From an uncultured Eubacteriales bacterium (GTDB lineage Bacteria; Bacillota; Clostridia; Oscillospirales; Acutalibacteraceae): a stretch of DNA of 11,398 bases. Positions within the stretch are counted from its first letter, which is position 1, and each line of letters begins with the position of its first letter. The position numbers were made by a program, and so were the translations under genes. Below are positions 1 to 5,810 of the stretch, one piece after another. The stretch lies in NCBI GenBank assembly GCA_934476545.1, contig CAKSOB010000044.1:1-11398 (forward strand). The letters are read 5' to 3'. The notes under the pieces were generated by a model. The model had not been told where the DNA came from and made no database searches. It was given only the letters and a program-made list of their open reading frames with translations.

Positions 1-490
1 CTGCTACGTCCAATACGGCAGCCAAGCAGTCGCCCAGCGCGCCGCCTCTGGCGTTGCCCATGTGCATCGGACCGGTCGGGTTGGCGGAAACAAATTCCAC
101 CATGATCTTTTCGCCCTTACCGTAGTCGCTGCGACCGTAGTCTTTGCCTAACTTGGCAATATCCTGCATCACATCAATGTTGAATTGCGGTGTCAGGAAA
201 AAGTTGATAAAGCCCGGACCGGCAATTTCACACCGGTCTAAGTAAGTGCCGGAGAGATCCAGATGCTCGGTGATGATTTCTGCAATTTTTCTTGGTGCCT
301 GACGGAATGCCTTGGCGGAAACCATTGCCATATTGGTGGCGTAGTCGCCGTGTGTGCGGTCGGCAGGCACTTCGATGGCAAAGTCAGGCACATCGCCTTG
401 TGGCAGAACGCCGGCTGCCATTGCAGCGTTGGCGGCATCCACCAAACGCTGCCGGAGCTGCTCCGTTGCTTGTTGAACGAGTTTAGACAT
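1..490 (-). CDS. argS: Arginyl-tRNA synthetase, N-terminal part (cut by window edge)
   Basis: This is the first 163 codons of arginyl-tRNA synthetase, the cytoplasmic class I enzyme that charges tRNA-Arg. Residues about 1-110 form the N-terminal tRNA-recognition domain typical of ArgRS, with the conserved stretch AGPGFINFFL near residues 90-99. The catalytic domain then opens with EFVSANPTGPMHMGNARGG near residues 132-150. HMGN at 143-146 is the ArgRS form of the class I HIGH motif. The KMSKS loop and anticodon-binding domain lie outside the window. The ATG at 488-490 is preceded by AGGAGGA at 497-503 with a 6-nt spacer, which fixes the start. The gene follows the DUF1934 gene by 67 nt with no clear promoter or terminator between them, so it is probably the last visible member of the ddl-murI operon. 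Identity is near certain. Confidence 0.96.
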   Translation of the reverse strand, partial: MSKLVQQATEQLRQRLVDAANAAMAAGVLPQGDVPDFAIEVPADRTHGDYATNMAMVSAKAFRQAPRKIAEIITEHLDLSGTYLDRCEIAGPGFINFFLTPQFNIDVMQDIAKLGKDYGRSDYGKGEKIMVEFVSANPTGPMHMGNARGGALGDCLAAVLDVA

Positions 491-557
491 AAAAAATCCT
501 CCTTGATATGCAGCGGACACCGCCGCTTTTCATTGCTTTATGACTGGATAAAATTGG

Positions 558-1001
558 TTAGGCGATGGGGCGAATGGAAATCGCAATGGAATTGATACTG
601 GATAAATTGGTGTTGATATCCAAAGTGTATTCCATTAGCAGAGAACCGCCGTCATCGGTAAGATGATCTTCAATCTTTGAGGTGAATACACCCAAGGTCA
701 GGCAGCCAAAGGTTGTGCCGTATTGGCACAGGTGGCGTTTGCCTTGCTCTAGCATCAGGTTGGTTCGTCCACGGTTGGGGTCGTTGCGAATCAGCGAAAC
801 CACTTTGTTATCTCCGCTGTCATCAATTTTCAGTGTGGAAGTTTGCTGTTCTTGAGCGCCTTCCGGATCGAACTCTTTATACATTAAGTATCGCTTTCCG
901 TCTTTTGTTACATAGCTGCCCTTGGTGGTCAGCGTCAGTTCTTCTATCTCATCGTCGATTTTTTGACGATTGGTAATTTCAATCAAATAGTTTTCTTTCA
1001 T
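558..1001 (-). CDS. DUF1934 (YwiB-like) calycin-type beta-barrel protein
   Basis: A 147-residue cytoplasmic protein that I assign to the DUF1934 family (B. subtilis YwiB). It has an alternating beta-strand pattern, the stretch KRYLMYKEFDPEGAQEQQTSTLKI in the first half, a central TTFGCLTLGVFTSKIEDHL segment, and a C-terminal GSLLMEYTLDINTNLSSINSIAISI strand pair typical of the family. No signal peptide or membrane segment is visible. In Bacillus the homologue also sits directly beside argS, so the neighbourhood supports the assignment. The biochemical role is unknown; the fold is calycin-like in related proteins. The ATG directly abuts the murI stop codon (TAA then ATG) and has only a weak purine-rich Shine-Dalgarno inside the murI end. 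Translation is therefore probably coupled to murI. Confidence 0.85.
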   Translation of the reverse strand: MKENYLIEITNRQKIDDEIEELTLTTKGSYVTKDGKRYLMYKEFDPEGAQEQQTSTLKIDDSGDNKVVSLIRNDPNRGRTNLMLEQGKRHLCQYGTTFGCLTLGVFTSKIEDHLTDDGGSLLMEYTLDINTNLSSINSIAISIRPIA

Positions 1002-1850
1002 TTACGATTCACTTTCTGTTTGGTTCGCATGGGATTCTGCGAACGCCACAATGTCAATATAGTTCACGTCATCTGCGACATCTCGCTCCAAGAACATGGA
1101 TGCTGCTTTAGAAAAGCCCTCGGTACTGTCGCTGACAAAGAAGGAGCAGCGTCCCGACTCGGTGCGATCACACAGCGCATTCTGTTCCCGCAGTAATTCC
1201 ATAGCAAAGGAAGCGGTTTCTTGCCCGCTGTCAATCAATACCACATCCGGTCCCATGATCTGCTGAATAGTTTTTCGCAGCAAAGGGTAGTGGGTACAGC
1301 CGAGAATCAGGGTATCCACACCTTGTTCTTTCAGCGGGGTCAAGTACCGTTCCGCAACCAGACAAGGCAACGGGTCGGCAGGGTCAAAGTAGTGGTTTTC
1401 CACCAACGGAACGAACAGGGGACAATCTTGCTCAAAGACCTGCACATTGTCGTTGATGGCGCAGATGGCGCTGCGATAAGAGCCGCTGCGAATGGTGGCT
1501 GTGGTACCGATGACACCGATTCGTCCGTTGCGGGTAGCTAAGTAGGCTGCCAATGCAGTGGGGCGAACCACGCCGGTAAAGGGAACCGGTAGGGATTCTC
1601 CCAAAGAAGATGCCACGGAACTGACGGTGCCGCAGGCTGCAATTACCATCTTTACATTTTTGGAACGCAAAAAAGCAATGTCCTGTGCGGCGTATTTTAA
1701 AATGGTTTCCCGGCTGCGGGTGCCGTAAGGGACACGACCGGTATCTCCAAAGTAAACAACGTTTTCGTTTGGCATAATATGCAGCAATTCTCGGACAGCG
1801 GTTAAGCCACCAAGCCCGGAGTCGAAAACGCCGATAGGTCTGTTATCCAT
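1002..1850 (-). CDS. murI: Glutamate racemase
   Basis: A 282-residue cofactor-independent racemase that converts L-glutamate to D-glutamate for peptidoglycan. The N-terminus NRPIGVFDSGLGGLTAVREL carries the catalytic-acid region. PYGTRSRETI lies at about 41-50. The two catalytic cysteines are Cys73 in VIAACGTVSS and Cys185 in LILGCTHYPLL. The usual first motif is ACNTAS; here Asn is Gly and the motif reads ACGTVSS. I chose the ATG at 1848-1850 because family members begin MDNRPIG. A longer reading from TTG at 1884-1886 would overlap ddl, adds no conserved sequence and has no ribosome binding site. AGGAGG is at 1865-1870, a longish 14-nt spacer from the ATG. The gene starts 22 nt after ddl and ends flush against the DUF1934 gene. 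Co-transcription with ddl is expected because both feed peptidoglycan precursor synthesis. Confidence 0.93.
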   Translation of the reverse strand: MDNRPIGVFDSGLGGLTAVRELLHIMPNENVVYFGDTGRVPYGTRSRETILKYAAQDIAFLRSKNVKMVIAACGTVSSVASSLGESLPVPFTGVVRPTALAAYLATRNGRIGVIGTTATIRSGSYRSAICAINDNVQVFEQDCPLFVPLVENHYFDPADPLPCLVAERYLTPLKEQGVDTLILGCTHYPLLRKTIQQIMGPDVVLIDSGQETASFAMELLREQNALCDRTESGRCSFFVSDSTEGFSKAASMFLERDVADDVNYIDIVAFAESHANQTESES

Positions 1851-1872
1851 AATGTTTGCTTGCGCCTCCTGC

Positions 1873-2943
1873 TTACGTTCTGGCAAAGGCGAGTTGAATC
1901 AGCGTGTCTAACAGTTCGCCGTAGGGCAGACCGGAATGCTCCCACAGTTTTGGGTACATACTGATGCTGGTGAAGCCCGGCAGGGTATTCAACTCGTTCA
2001 GGAAGATTTTTCCATCGCTCTTTCGCACAAAGAAGTCCACACGAGATAATCCGCCACAACCCAAAGAACGATAGGCGTGAACGGCAATCTTGCGAATTTC
2101 TTCAGCGGTTTCTGCCGGAATTCTGGCAGGGATAAAGAGCTGAGAAGTACCATTGATGTATTTGTCTTCGTAGTCATAAAAATCTGCATCCGTAGCAATT
2201 TCACCAACAACAGAAGCCTTTGGTTCTTCATTGCCTAAAACAGCGCACTCAACCTCTTGACCGACGATGGCTTCCTCAATAACCAACTTGCCGTCCTCAC
2301 GGGCTGCCTTTGCGATGGCATCATCCAGTTCTGCTTCGCAGTGTACCTTACTGACACCTACGGAAGAACCGGCATTGGCAGGCTTTACAAATACAGGATA
2401 ACCGCCCAAACGGGTTGTGATTTCCTCACGAACAGCGTCTTTTTTCTGCTCGTAATCTCCGGCGTACAACCACAGGAACTTTGCCTGGGGAACACCGGCA
2501 GCTTCCAATAAAATATTGGTAACGCCCTTATCCATGCAAGCAGCAGAAGACAATAGGTCACAGCCTACAAACGGAATCCCGCTCATTTGCAAAAGCCCCT
2601 GTAAGGTGCCGTCCTCTCCGTTTTTGCCGTGCAGTACCGGGAACACCACGTCAACCGGCAAAACCTCGCAGCCGGTATCGGTTTTTACCACCAAGCCGCC
2701 AACCGTGGGGTCGGGGGTAAAGAATGCGGTGCGGTTGGTGGGATAAGATTCCCAAGCGCCATTGTGAATTAGGTCGTTGTCGCCGGTAAAGTGCAGCCAG
2801 CGACCGTCCTTGGTGATACCCACTTTTACAATGTCATAGCGATCGGTGGGAATATGTTGCAGGACGGATGTGACGGAGATCAGGGAAACGTCGTGTTCGG
2901 AAGATACCCCACCGAACAAAACAGCCACAGTCTTTTTTTCCAT
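1873..2943 (-). CDS. ddl: D-alanine--D-alanine ligase
   Basis: A 356-residue cytoplasmic ATP-grasp enzyme that joins two D-alanines for the peptidoglycan pentapeptide. Visible motifs in order are: VLFGGVSSEHDVSLIS at 8-23, with the substrate-binding Glu16; FPVLHGKNGEDGTLQG at 101-116; the ATP-grasp loop FVKPANAGSSVGVSKV at 185-200; an omega loop with YDYEDKY at 256-262; and the Mg-binding end RVDFF...NELNTLPGFT, with Asp303, Glu317 and Asn319. Tyr262 in EDKY matches the tyrosine typical of D-Ala-D-Ala ligases. VanA-type D-Ala-D-Lac ligases differ here, so this is the housekeeping enzyme and no sign of glycopeptide resistance. The length fits the long form common in Firmicutes. The ATG at 2941-2943 follows GGAGGG at 2951-2956. 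It is the first gene of the minus-strand cluster. Confidence 0.97.
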   Translation of the reverse strand: MEKKTVAVLFGGVSSEHDVSLISVTSVLQHIPTDRYDIVKVGITKDGRWLHFTGDNDLIHNGAWESYPTNRTAFFTPDPTVGGLVVKTDTGCEVLPVDVVFPVLHGKNGEDGTLQGLLQMSGIPFVGCDLLSSAACMDKGVTNILLEAAGVPQAKFLWLYAGDYEQKKDAVREEITTRLGGYPVFVKPANAGSSVGVSKVHCEAELDDAIAKAAREDGKLVIEEAIVGQEVECAVLGNEEPKASVVGEIATDADFYDYEDKYINGTSQLFIPARIPAETAEEIRKIAVHAYRSLGCGGLSRVDFFVRKSDGKIFLNELNTLPGFTSISMYPKLWEHSGLPYGELLDTLIQLAFART

Positions 2944-3026
2944 TTCAAACCCTCCATAATATTTGGATTAAAGTGAAAGAATCATTCTCTAAAAAATCGT
3001 GTATTTCTTCAATACCTTAATTATAT

Positions 3027-3055
3027 ATCATATCATATTATAAGAATAGGCGCAA
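3027..3055 (-). promoter_or_regulatory. Predicted sigma-A promoter for the ddl operon
   Basis: On the minus strand, TTGCGC (3050-3055) and TATGAT (3027-3032) are separated by exactly 17 bp, about 85 nt upstream of the ddl start. The region is very AT-rich and holds an overlapping TATAAT at 3037-3042, so the exact -10 is uncertain. It is the only good candidate reading towards ddl. Confidence 0.55.
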
Positions 3056-3098
3056 CTTGCAATTTTCGGAAAGCGCAGAAAAGATTCAAAACAAAAGG

Positions 3099-3127
3099 GT
3101 GACAAATACCGCAAAATAGTGTATAAT
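3099..3127 (+). promoter_or_regulatory. Sigma-A promoter for the hypothetical gene at 3191
   Basis: GTGACA (3099-3104, five of six -35 consensus bases) and a perfect TATAAT (3122-3127) have a 17-bp spacer. Transcription would start near 3134, giving a leader of about 57 nt. It is divergent from the ddl promoter, with the two -35 elements about 45 bp apart. Confidence 0.8.
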
Positions 3128-3190
3128 GCTTTTAATCATGGAAACAAGCAACAATTCCACTAGAATGTTTAATAGAGCGGAGTGATCATT

Positions 3191-4027
3191 TTGGAACAAA
3201 AAGCATTTGACCTCATTGCTTCCAGAACCGAGCAAGCGCTGGAGAAGCAAGGGTTTCAAAGACAAAAGGAAAAAGTGCAGGAAGCAAACGGTGAAGCAGT
3301 TGTATATATCGGTGAAAACACAGCATACAGCATTCTCTACAATAAAGAGAACGGACAATTCGAGCTGCGCAGCACTGCTATGACCGACGAGGGTCCCGAT
3401 GACGGCAACTGGAAGTCCATTTCCAACTGGCTGTTCAATCCGGAGACCGACACCATGCGGGATGCAGAATCCATTGCAGATGACTTCTGCTCCACTGTGG
3501 ATGATTCCAAGCGCCGTACTGCCGTTCGTGCCGCAAAGAGAAAGGCAGCCAAGACCAACGATGAGCATACACCGGGTCCGGTTTTCTTCTACAAGCGTTT
3601 GGTAAACGTTTTCCCGGAGCTGCGGGAGGAGATTGCCGAGGAGCGGGAAAACTATGAGGATTTCCGTGCGGTTACCTTTGCAAGAGCCCACGTTGTGCCG
3701 AAAATTGATGAACTGGCAAAGAAAAAGAATTCCAACCAACTGAAGAAGTGCTGTGAGTTCTGTGAGGAGTTCTACAAGAACGGTGACATGGACGTTCGTT
3801 CCATTATTACAATGGTTATTTTCAACGGGGTCAGCGAAGAGTCCAAGAACAATATGCTGGCATACATGAGCCCAACCTTCCAGAAGTACTACAAGCGCTG
3901 CGAAAAGTATAAGCACAAGACCGTAAAGCCGGAAAAGGTGAAGCGCACCAACCTTCGCCGTTCCGCCAGCAGCGATATTCCGGAGCGTCTGTCCGGCAAC
4001 ATTCCAAAGGAATACAGAAAGAAATAA
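3191..4027 (+). CDS. Uncharacterised charged cytoplasmic protein, 278 residues
   Basis: I do not recognise this protein. It has no signal peptide or membrane segment and is rich in Lys, Glu and Arg. The first ~95 residues look alpha/beta (EAVVYIGENTAYSILYNKENGQFELRST). A Lys/Arg-rich linker follows near 105-122 (SKRRTAVRAAKRKAAK). A helical domain begins GPVFFYKRLVNVFPELREEI, contains CCEFCEEFYKNG, and ends in a basic tail (KPEKVKRTNLRRS...IPKEYRKK). CCEFC is a possible metal or redox site, but no partner cysteine pair stands out. I prefer TTG at 3191-3193 because GGAGTGAT (3179-3186) lies 4 nt upstream. A GTG at 3182 would place the start inside that Shine-Dalgarno. It has its own promoter and terminator, so it is monocistronic. 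The clean context and coding-like sequence make it a real gene. A basic tail hints at nucleic-acid or ribosome contact, but that is a guess. Confidence 0.8.
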   Translation: MEQKAFDLIASRTEQALEKQGFQRQKEKVQEANGEAVVYIGENTAYSILYNKENGQFELRSTAMTDEGPDDGNWKSISNWLFNPETDTMRDAESIADDFCSTVDDSKRRTAVRAAKRKAAKTNDEHTPGPVFFYKRLVNVFPELREEIAEERENYEDFRAVTFARAHVVPKIDELAKKKNSNQLKKCCEFCEEFYKNGDMDVRSIITMVIFNGVSEESKNNMLAYMSPTFQKYYKRCEKYKHKTVKPEKVKRTNLRRSASSDIPERLSGNIPKEYRKK

Positions 4028-4046
4028 ATTTCATATGACAGAGAGA

Positions 4047-4068
4047 GTCGCCCGTTTGGGCGACTTTT
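4047..4068 (+). terminator. Intrinsic terminator of the 3191-4027 gene
   Basis: A perfect 7-bp stem GTCGCCC (4047-4053) and GGGCGAC (4058-4064) with a GTTT loop, followed by TTTT. It lies 19 nt after the stop codon and separates this gene from the ribosomal operon. Confidence 0.88.
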
Positions 4069-4119
4069 GTACTTTGGAGCAAAATTTACAAATTTTCGTG
4101 GGAATTTTCTATTTTCCCC

Positions 4120-4148
4120 TTGACGGAGCGACGCTTCCGTGTTACAAT
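4120..4148 (+). promoter_or_regulatory. Sigma-A promoter of rpmG-secE-nusG-rplKA
   Basis: TTGACG (4120-4125) and TACAAT (4143-4148) have a 17-bp spacer. Transcription would start near 4155, leaving a leader of about 98 nt before rpmG. No other good promoter reads into the operon. Confidence 0.85.
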
Positions 4149-4154
4149 ACTTTT

Positions 4155-4221
4155 ACCTCGATATTAGGGGTTCTTTTTTTGTGCCCTTTTAGAGGGAGGC
4201 TTTCGGGCTACGATACAGCCT
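4155..4221 (+). promoter_or_regulatory. Structured 5' leader of the rpmG operon, unassigned
   Basis: The leader can form three short hairpins: ACCTC/GGGGT (4155-4159/4167-4171), followed by a run of seven T; CCCT/AGGG (4184-4187/4193-4196); and AGGCT/AGCCT (4197-4201/4217-4221). All are weak and match no leader class I know. They may be incidental, or may delay RNA polymerase or regulate bL33 synthesis. Confidence 0.3.
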
Positions 4222-4252
4222 AATTTATTTCCGGAAAACGGGAGGTGCCGTC

Positions 4253-4402
4253 ATGAGAGTGAAGATCACTTTGGCTTGCACAGAGTGCAAGCAGCGCAAT
4301 TACAACACAATGAAAAACAAGAAGAACAATCCAGACAGACTTGAAATGAACAAGTATTGCAGATTCTGCAAGAAGCATACTCTGCACAAAGAAACAAAGT
4401 AA
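4253..4402 (+). CDS. rpmG: 50S ribosomal protein bL33
   Basis: A 49-residue basic protein of the large ribosomal subunit. The sequence starts MRVKITLACTECKQRNY and ends in CRFCKKHTLHKETK. Two CxxC pairs (Cys9/Cys12 and Cys36/Cys39) make it the zinc-binding (C+) form, as opposed to the cysteine-free paralogue that some Firmicutes switch on in zinc starvation. The ATG follows GGGAGGTG at about 4240-4246. It is the first gene of the operon and is followed 18 nt later by secE. The rpmG-secE-nusG order is common in bacteria. No tRNA-Trp gene lies between rpmG and secE, as occurs in some relatives. Confidence 0.96.
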   Translation: MRVKITLACTECKQRNYNTMKNKKNNPDRLEMNKYCRFCKKHTLHKETK

Positions 4403-4420
4403 GGTCGGGAGGAACAACAA

Positions 4421-4645
4421 ATGGCTGAAAAAGCAGTTGAAAAGAAGCCAGGAATTGGCTCCCGTATCGGCAAGTTTTTTCACGACTTTAAAGTTGAACT
4501 GAAAAAGATTGTTTGGACAAAACCGGGCGTAACCTTTAAGAATATGGGCATCGTTTTGGCGATGATCATTCTGGTTGGCGCATTCGTTTTTGGACTGGAT
4601 ACAGGATTGGCCGCTTTATTCCGCCTGTTTATGCACGTTGGCTAA
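4421..4645 (+). CDS. secE: Preprotein translocase subunit SecE
   Basis: A 74-residue short-form SecE, the clamp subunit of the SecYEG protein-conducting channel in the cytoplasmic membrane. A charged N-terminal stretch leads into the conserved amphipathic segment FFHDFKVELKKIVWTKPGVT (about 24-43), followed by one membrane helix (about 45-66, NMGIVLAMIILVGAFVFGLDTG). The single transmembrane helix is the usual Gram-positive form; enterobacterial SecE has three. The start is set by GGGAGGA about 9 nt upstream. The gene lies between rpmG and nusG, its standard place. Confidence 0.96.
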   Translation: MAEKAVEKKPGIGSRIGKFFHDFKVELKKIVWTKPGVTFKNMGIVLAMIILVGAFVFGLDTGLAALFRLFMHVG

Positions 4646-4660
4646 GGAAAAATCACAATC

Positions 4661-4666
4661 GGAGGA
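4661..4666 (+). promoter_or_regulatory. nusG ribosome binding site that decides the start
   Basis: GGAGGA ends at 4666, directly against an in-frame ATG at 4667, which is too close to be used. The next in-frame ATG at 4676 has a 9-nt spacer and is the likely start. Confidence 0.85.
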
Positions 4667-4675
4667 ATGAAACAA

Positions 4676-5200
4676 ATGCCTGATGAAGCAAAGTGGTATG
4701 TTGTGCATACCTATTCGGGGTATGAGAACAAAGTAGCATCCAACCTTGAAACAACGGTGGAAAACCACAATTTACAGGATTTAATTCAAGAAGTCTGTGT
4801 TCCCACGGAGATTGTTACCGAAATTAAGGATAACAAGCGGAAAGAAGTGGAAAGAAAGATTTTCCCCGGTTATGTTCTGGTCAAAATGGTGCTGACAGAC
4901 GAGTCCTGGTACGTTGTTCGCAATATCCGCGGATGTACCGGCTTTGTCGGTCCTTCCTCAAAGCCTATCCCGCTGACTGAGGAAGAGATCGCGCGGCTCG
5001 GCGTAGAGAAGAAATCCATTGAGGTTTCTTACGCTGTCGGCGATATCGTCACAATTACCGATGGTCCACTGGATGGATGCACCGGTACTGTGGAGGAAGT
5101 CGATGTAGAAAAGGGGTCCGTTCGAGTTATGGTTTCCATGTTTGGACGGGAGACACCGGTAGAGCTTGAGCTTGATCAAGTAGTGCCGGAGTCTGAGTGA
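4676..5200 (+). CDS. nusG: Transcription termination/antitermination factor NusG
   Basis: A 174-residue NusG, the universally conserved factor that binds RNA polymerase and modulates pausing, termination and coupling to translation. The NGN domain spans about 1-115 with AKWYVVHTYSGYENKVASNL at 5-24, RKIFPGYVLVKM in the middle and a conserved WYVVRNIRGCTGFVG segment. The C-terminal KOW domain begins near DIVTITDGPLDGCTGTVEEV and ends in VSMFGRETPVELELDQV. Length is normal and no insertion domain is present. It lies 30 nt after secE and upstream of rplK, its classical position. Confidence 0.97.
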   Translation: MPDEAKWYVVHTYSGYENKVASNLETTVENHNLQDLIQEVCVPTEIVTEIKDNKRKEVERKIFPGYVLVKMVLTDESWYVVRNIRGCTGFVGPSSKPIPLTEEEIARLGVEKKSIEVSYAVGDIVTITDGPLDGCTGTVEEVDVEKGSVRVMVSMFGRETPVELELDQVVPESE

Positions 5201-5211
5201 GATAACAAAAG

Positions 5212-5254
5212 TTAATTATCCAGCAAGGCTGTTTAATTAAGCGGGGGATTCCCC
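5212..5254 (+). promoter_or_regulatory. Paired hairpins between nusG and the L1 site
   Basis: TTAATTA (5212-5218) pairs with TAATTAA (5234-5240), enclosing a CAGC/GCTG stem (5221-5224/5228-5231). Just after it, GGGG-ATT-CCCC (5244-5247/5251-5254) folds separately. There is no U-run, so this is not an intrinsic terminator. It could be an RNase processing site or part of a larger L1-responsive leader; that is inference. Confidence 0.4.
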
Positions 5255-5255
5255 T

Positions 5256-5305
5256 GTGGGAGGAATGGGTTAAATTCTTTTTAGAGCCCATTCCGGTATT
5301 ACCAC
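5256..5305 (+). promoter_or_regulatory. Ribosomal protein L1 binding-site mimic upstream of rplK
   Basis: GTGG (5256-5259) pairs with CCAC (5302-5305). An asymmetric internal loop (GA on one side, GGTATTA on the other) follows, then an 8-bp stem GGAATGGG/CCCATTCC (5262-5269/5287-5294). This reproduces the L1-stalk base of 23S rRNA, where GGUGGGAGG is set against AUACCACC. L1 is known to repress its own operon by binding such an mRNA mimic. The structure ends 7 nt before the rplK Shine-Dalgarno (GGAGGTG from 5313), a good place to block ribosome loading. The assignment is from motif and position. Confidence 0.72.
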
Positions 5306-5326
5306 GAATTTTGGAGGTGCAAACAA

Positions 5327-5752
5327 ATGGCGCAAAAGGTAGTAGGCTTGATTAAGCTTCAAATCCCGGCCGGTAAAGCAACACCGGCACCACCGGTTGG
5401 TCCTGCTCTCGGTCAGCACGGTGTAAATATCATGTCCTTTACAAAGGAATTCAACGAGAGAACAAAGAACGATGTAGGTCTGATTATCCCTGTTATCATC
5501 ACAGTTTATGCAGACCGTTCTTTCACATTCGTAACGAAGACTCCACCGGCAGCCGTTCTGCTGAAGAAGGCAGCCGGTATTGATAAGGCTTCCGGTGAAC
5601 CAAACAAGAACAAGGTTGCTTCCGTAACAAAGGAGCAGGTGCAGAAGATTGCCGAGACAAAAATGCCAGACCTGAACGCAGCTTCTCTGGAAGCAGCAAT
5701 CAGCATGGTAGCAGGTACTGCACGCAGCATGGGTATCACAGTAGAAGACTAA
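5327..5752 (+). CDS. rplK: 50S ribosomal protein uL11
   Basis: A 141-residue protein of the GTPase-associated centre that binds the L11 region of 23S rRNA and takes part in factor binding and in RelA-type stringent signalling. The N-terminal domain contains IPAGKATPAPPVGPALGQHGVNIMSFTKEFNERT (residues about 14-47) with the conserved prolines. The C-terminal rRNA-binding domain contains TPPAAVLLKKAAGIDKASGEPNKNKV and ends SMVAGTARSMGITVE. Length is typical. GGAGGTG lies 8 nt before the ATG. Expression is probably repressed by L1 through the element immediately upstream. Confidence 0.98.
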   Translation: MAQKVVGLIKLQIPAGKATPAPPVGPALGQHGVNIMSFTKEFNERTKNDVGLIIPVIITVYADRSFTFVTKTPPAAVLLKKAAGIDKASGEPNKNKVASVTKEQVQKIAETKMPDLNAASLEAAISMVAGTARSMGITVED

Positions 5753-5762
5753 TTGGACCCGG

Positions 5763-5792
5763 GTGGGAGGAACACCAAATCCGATTTACCAC
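5763..5792 (+). promoter_or_regulatory. Second L1 binding-site mimic, upstream of rplA
   Basis: GTGG (5763-5766) pairs with CCAC (5789-5792). The same GA internal loop opposes GATTTA, and GGA/TCC (5769-5771/5780-5782) closes a short apical loop. It follows the same plan as the element upstream of rplK but has a much shorter upper stem. It lies between the rplK stop and the rplA Shine-Dalgarno (GGGAGGA from 5799), so L1 bound here could directly block its own translation. The flanking GG and TT can extend the basal stem by G-U pairs. Confidence 0.62.
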
Positions 5793-5810
5793 TTAATTGG
5801 GAGGACAAAC

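Noticed and set aside
491..557. AGCGG/CCGCT inverted repeat between the DUF1934 gene and argS as a terminator
   Set aside because: Only 5 bp and no T-run on either strand, so it does not separate the genes.
1851..1886. A 5' extension of murI to a TTG inside ddl
   Set aside because: No ribosome binding site upstream of the TTG and no conserved residues in the extra 12 codons; MDNRPIG is the normal family start.
1873..2943. Ddl as a vancomycin-resistance ligase
   Set aside because: The omega loop has YDYEDKY as in D-Ala-D-Ala enzymes, and no vanH, vanX or regulatory genes are near.
3086..3916. A 276-residue open frame on the minus strand opposite the hypothetical gene
   Set aside because: It is the antisense shadow of 3191-4027. 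The plus-strand frame has a promoter, ribosome binding site and terminator; the minus frame has none and gives an odd Leu/Cys/Val-rich sequence with no motif.
4155..4180. Hairpin plus seven T just after the rpmG operon transcription start, as a possible attenuator
   Set aside because: The stem is only 5 bp with a G-U pair and begins at about +1, too early for normal intrinsic termination. It is kept only as part of an unassigned leader.
5763..5810. A 5' extension of rplA to give a 248-residue protein
   Set aside because: The extension is not in the L1 family and coincides with the L1-site RNA. ATG at 5811 has a proper ribosome binding site.
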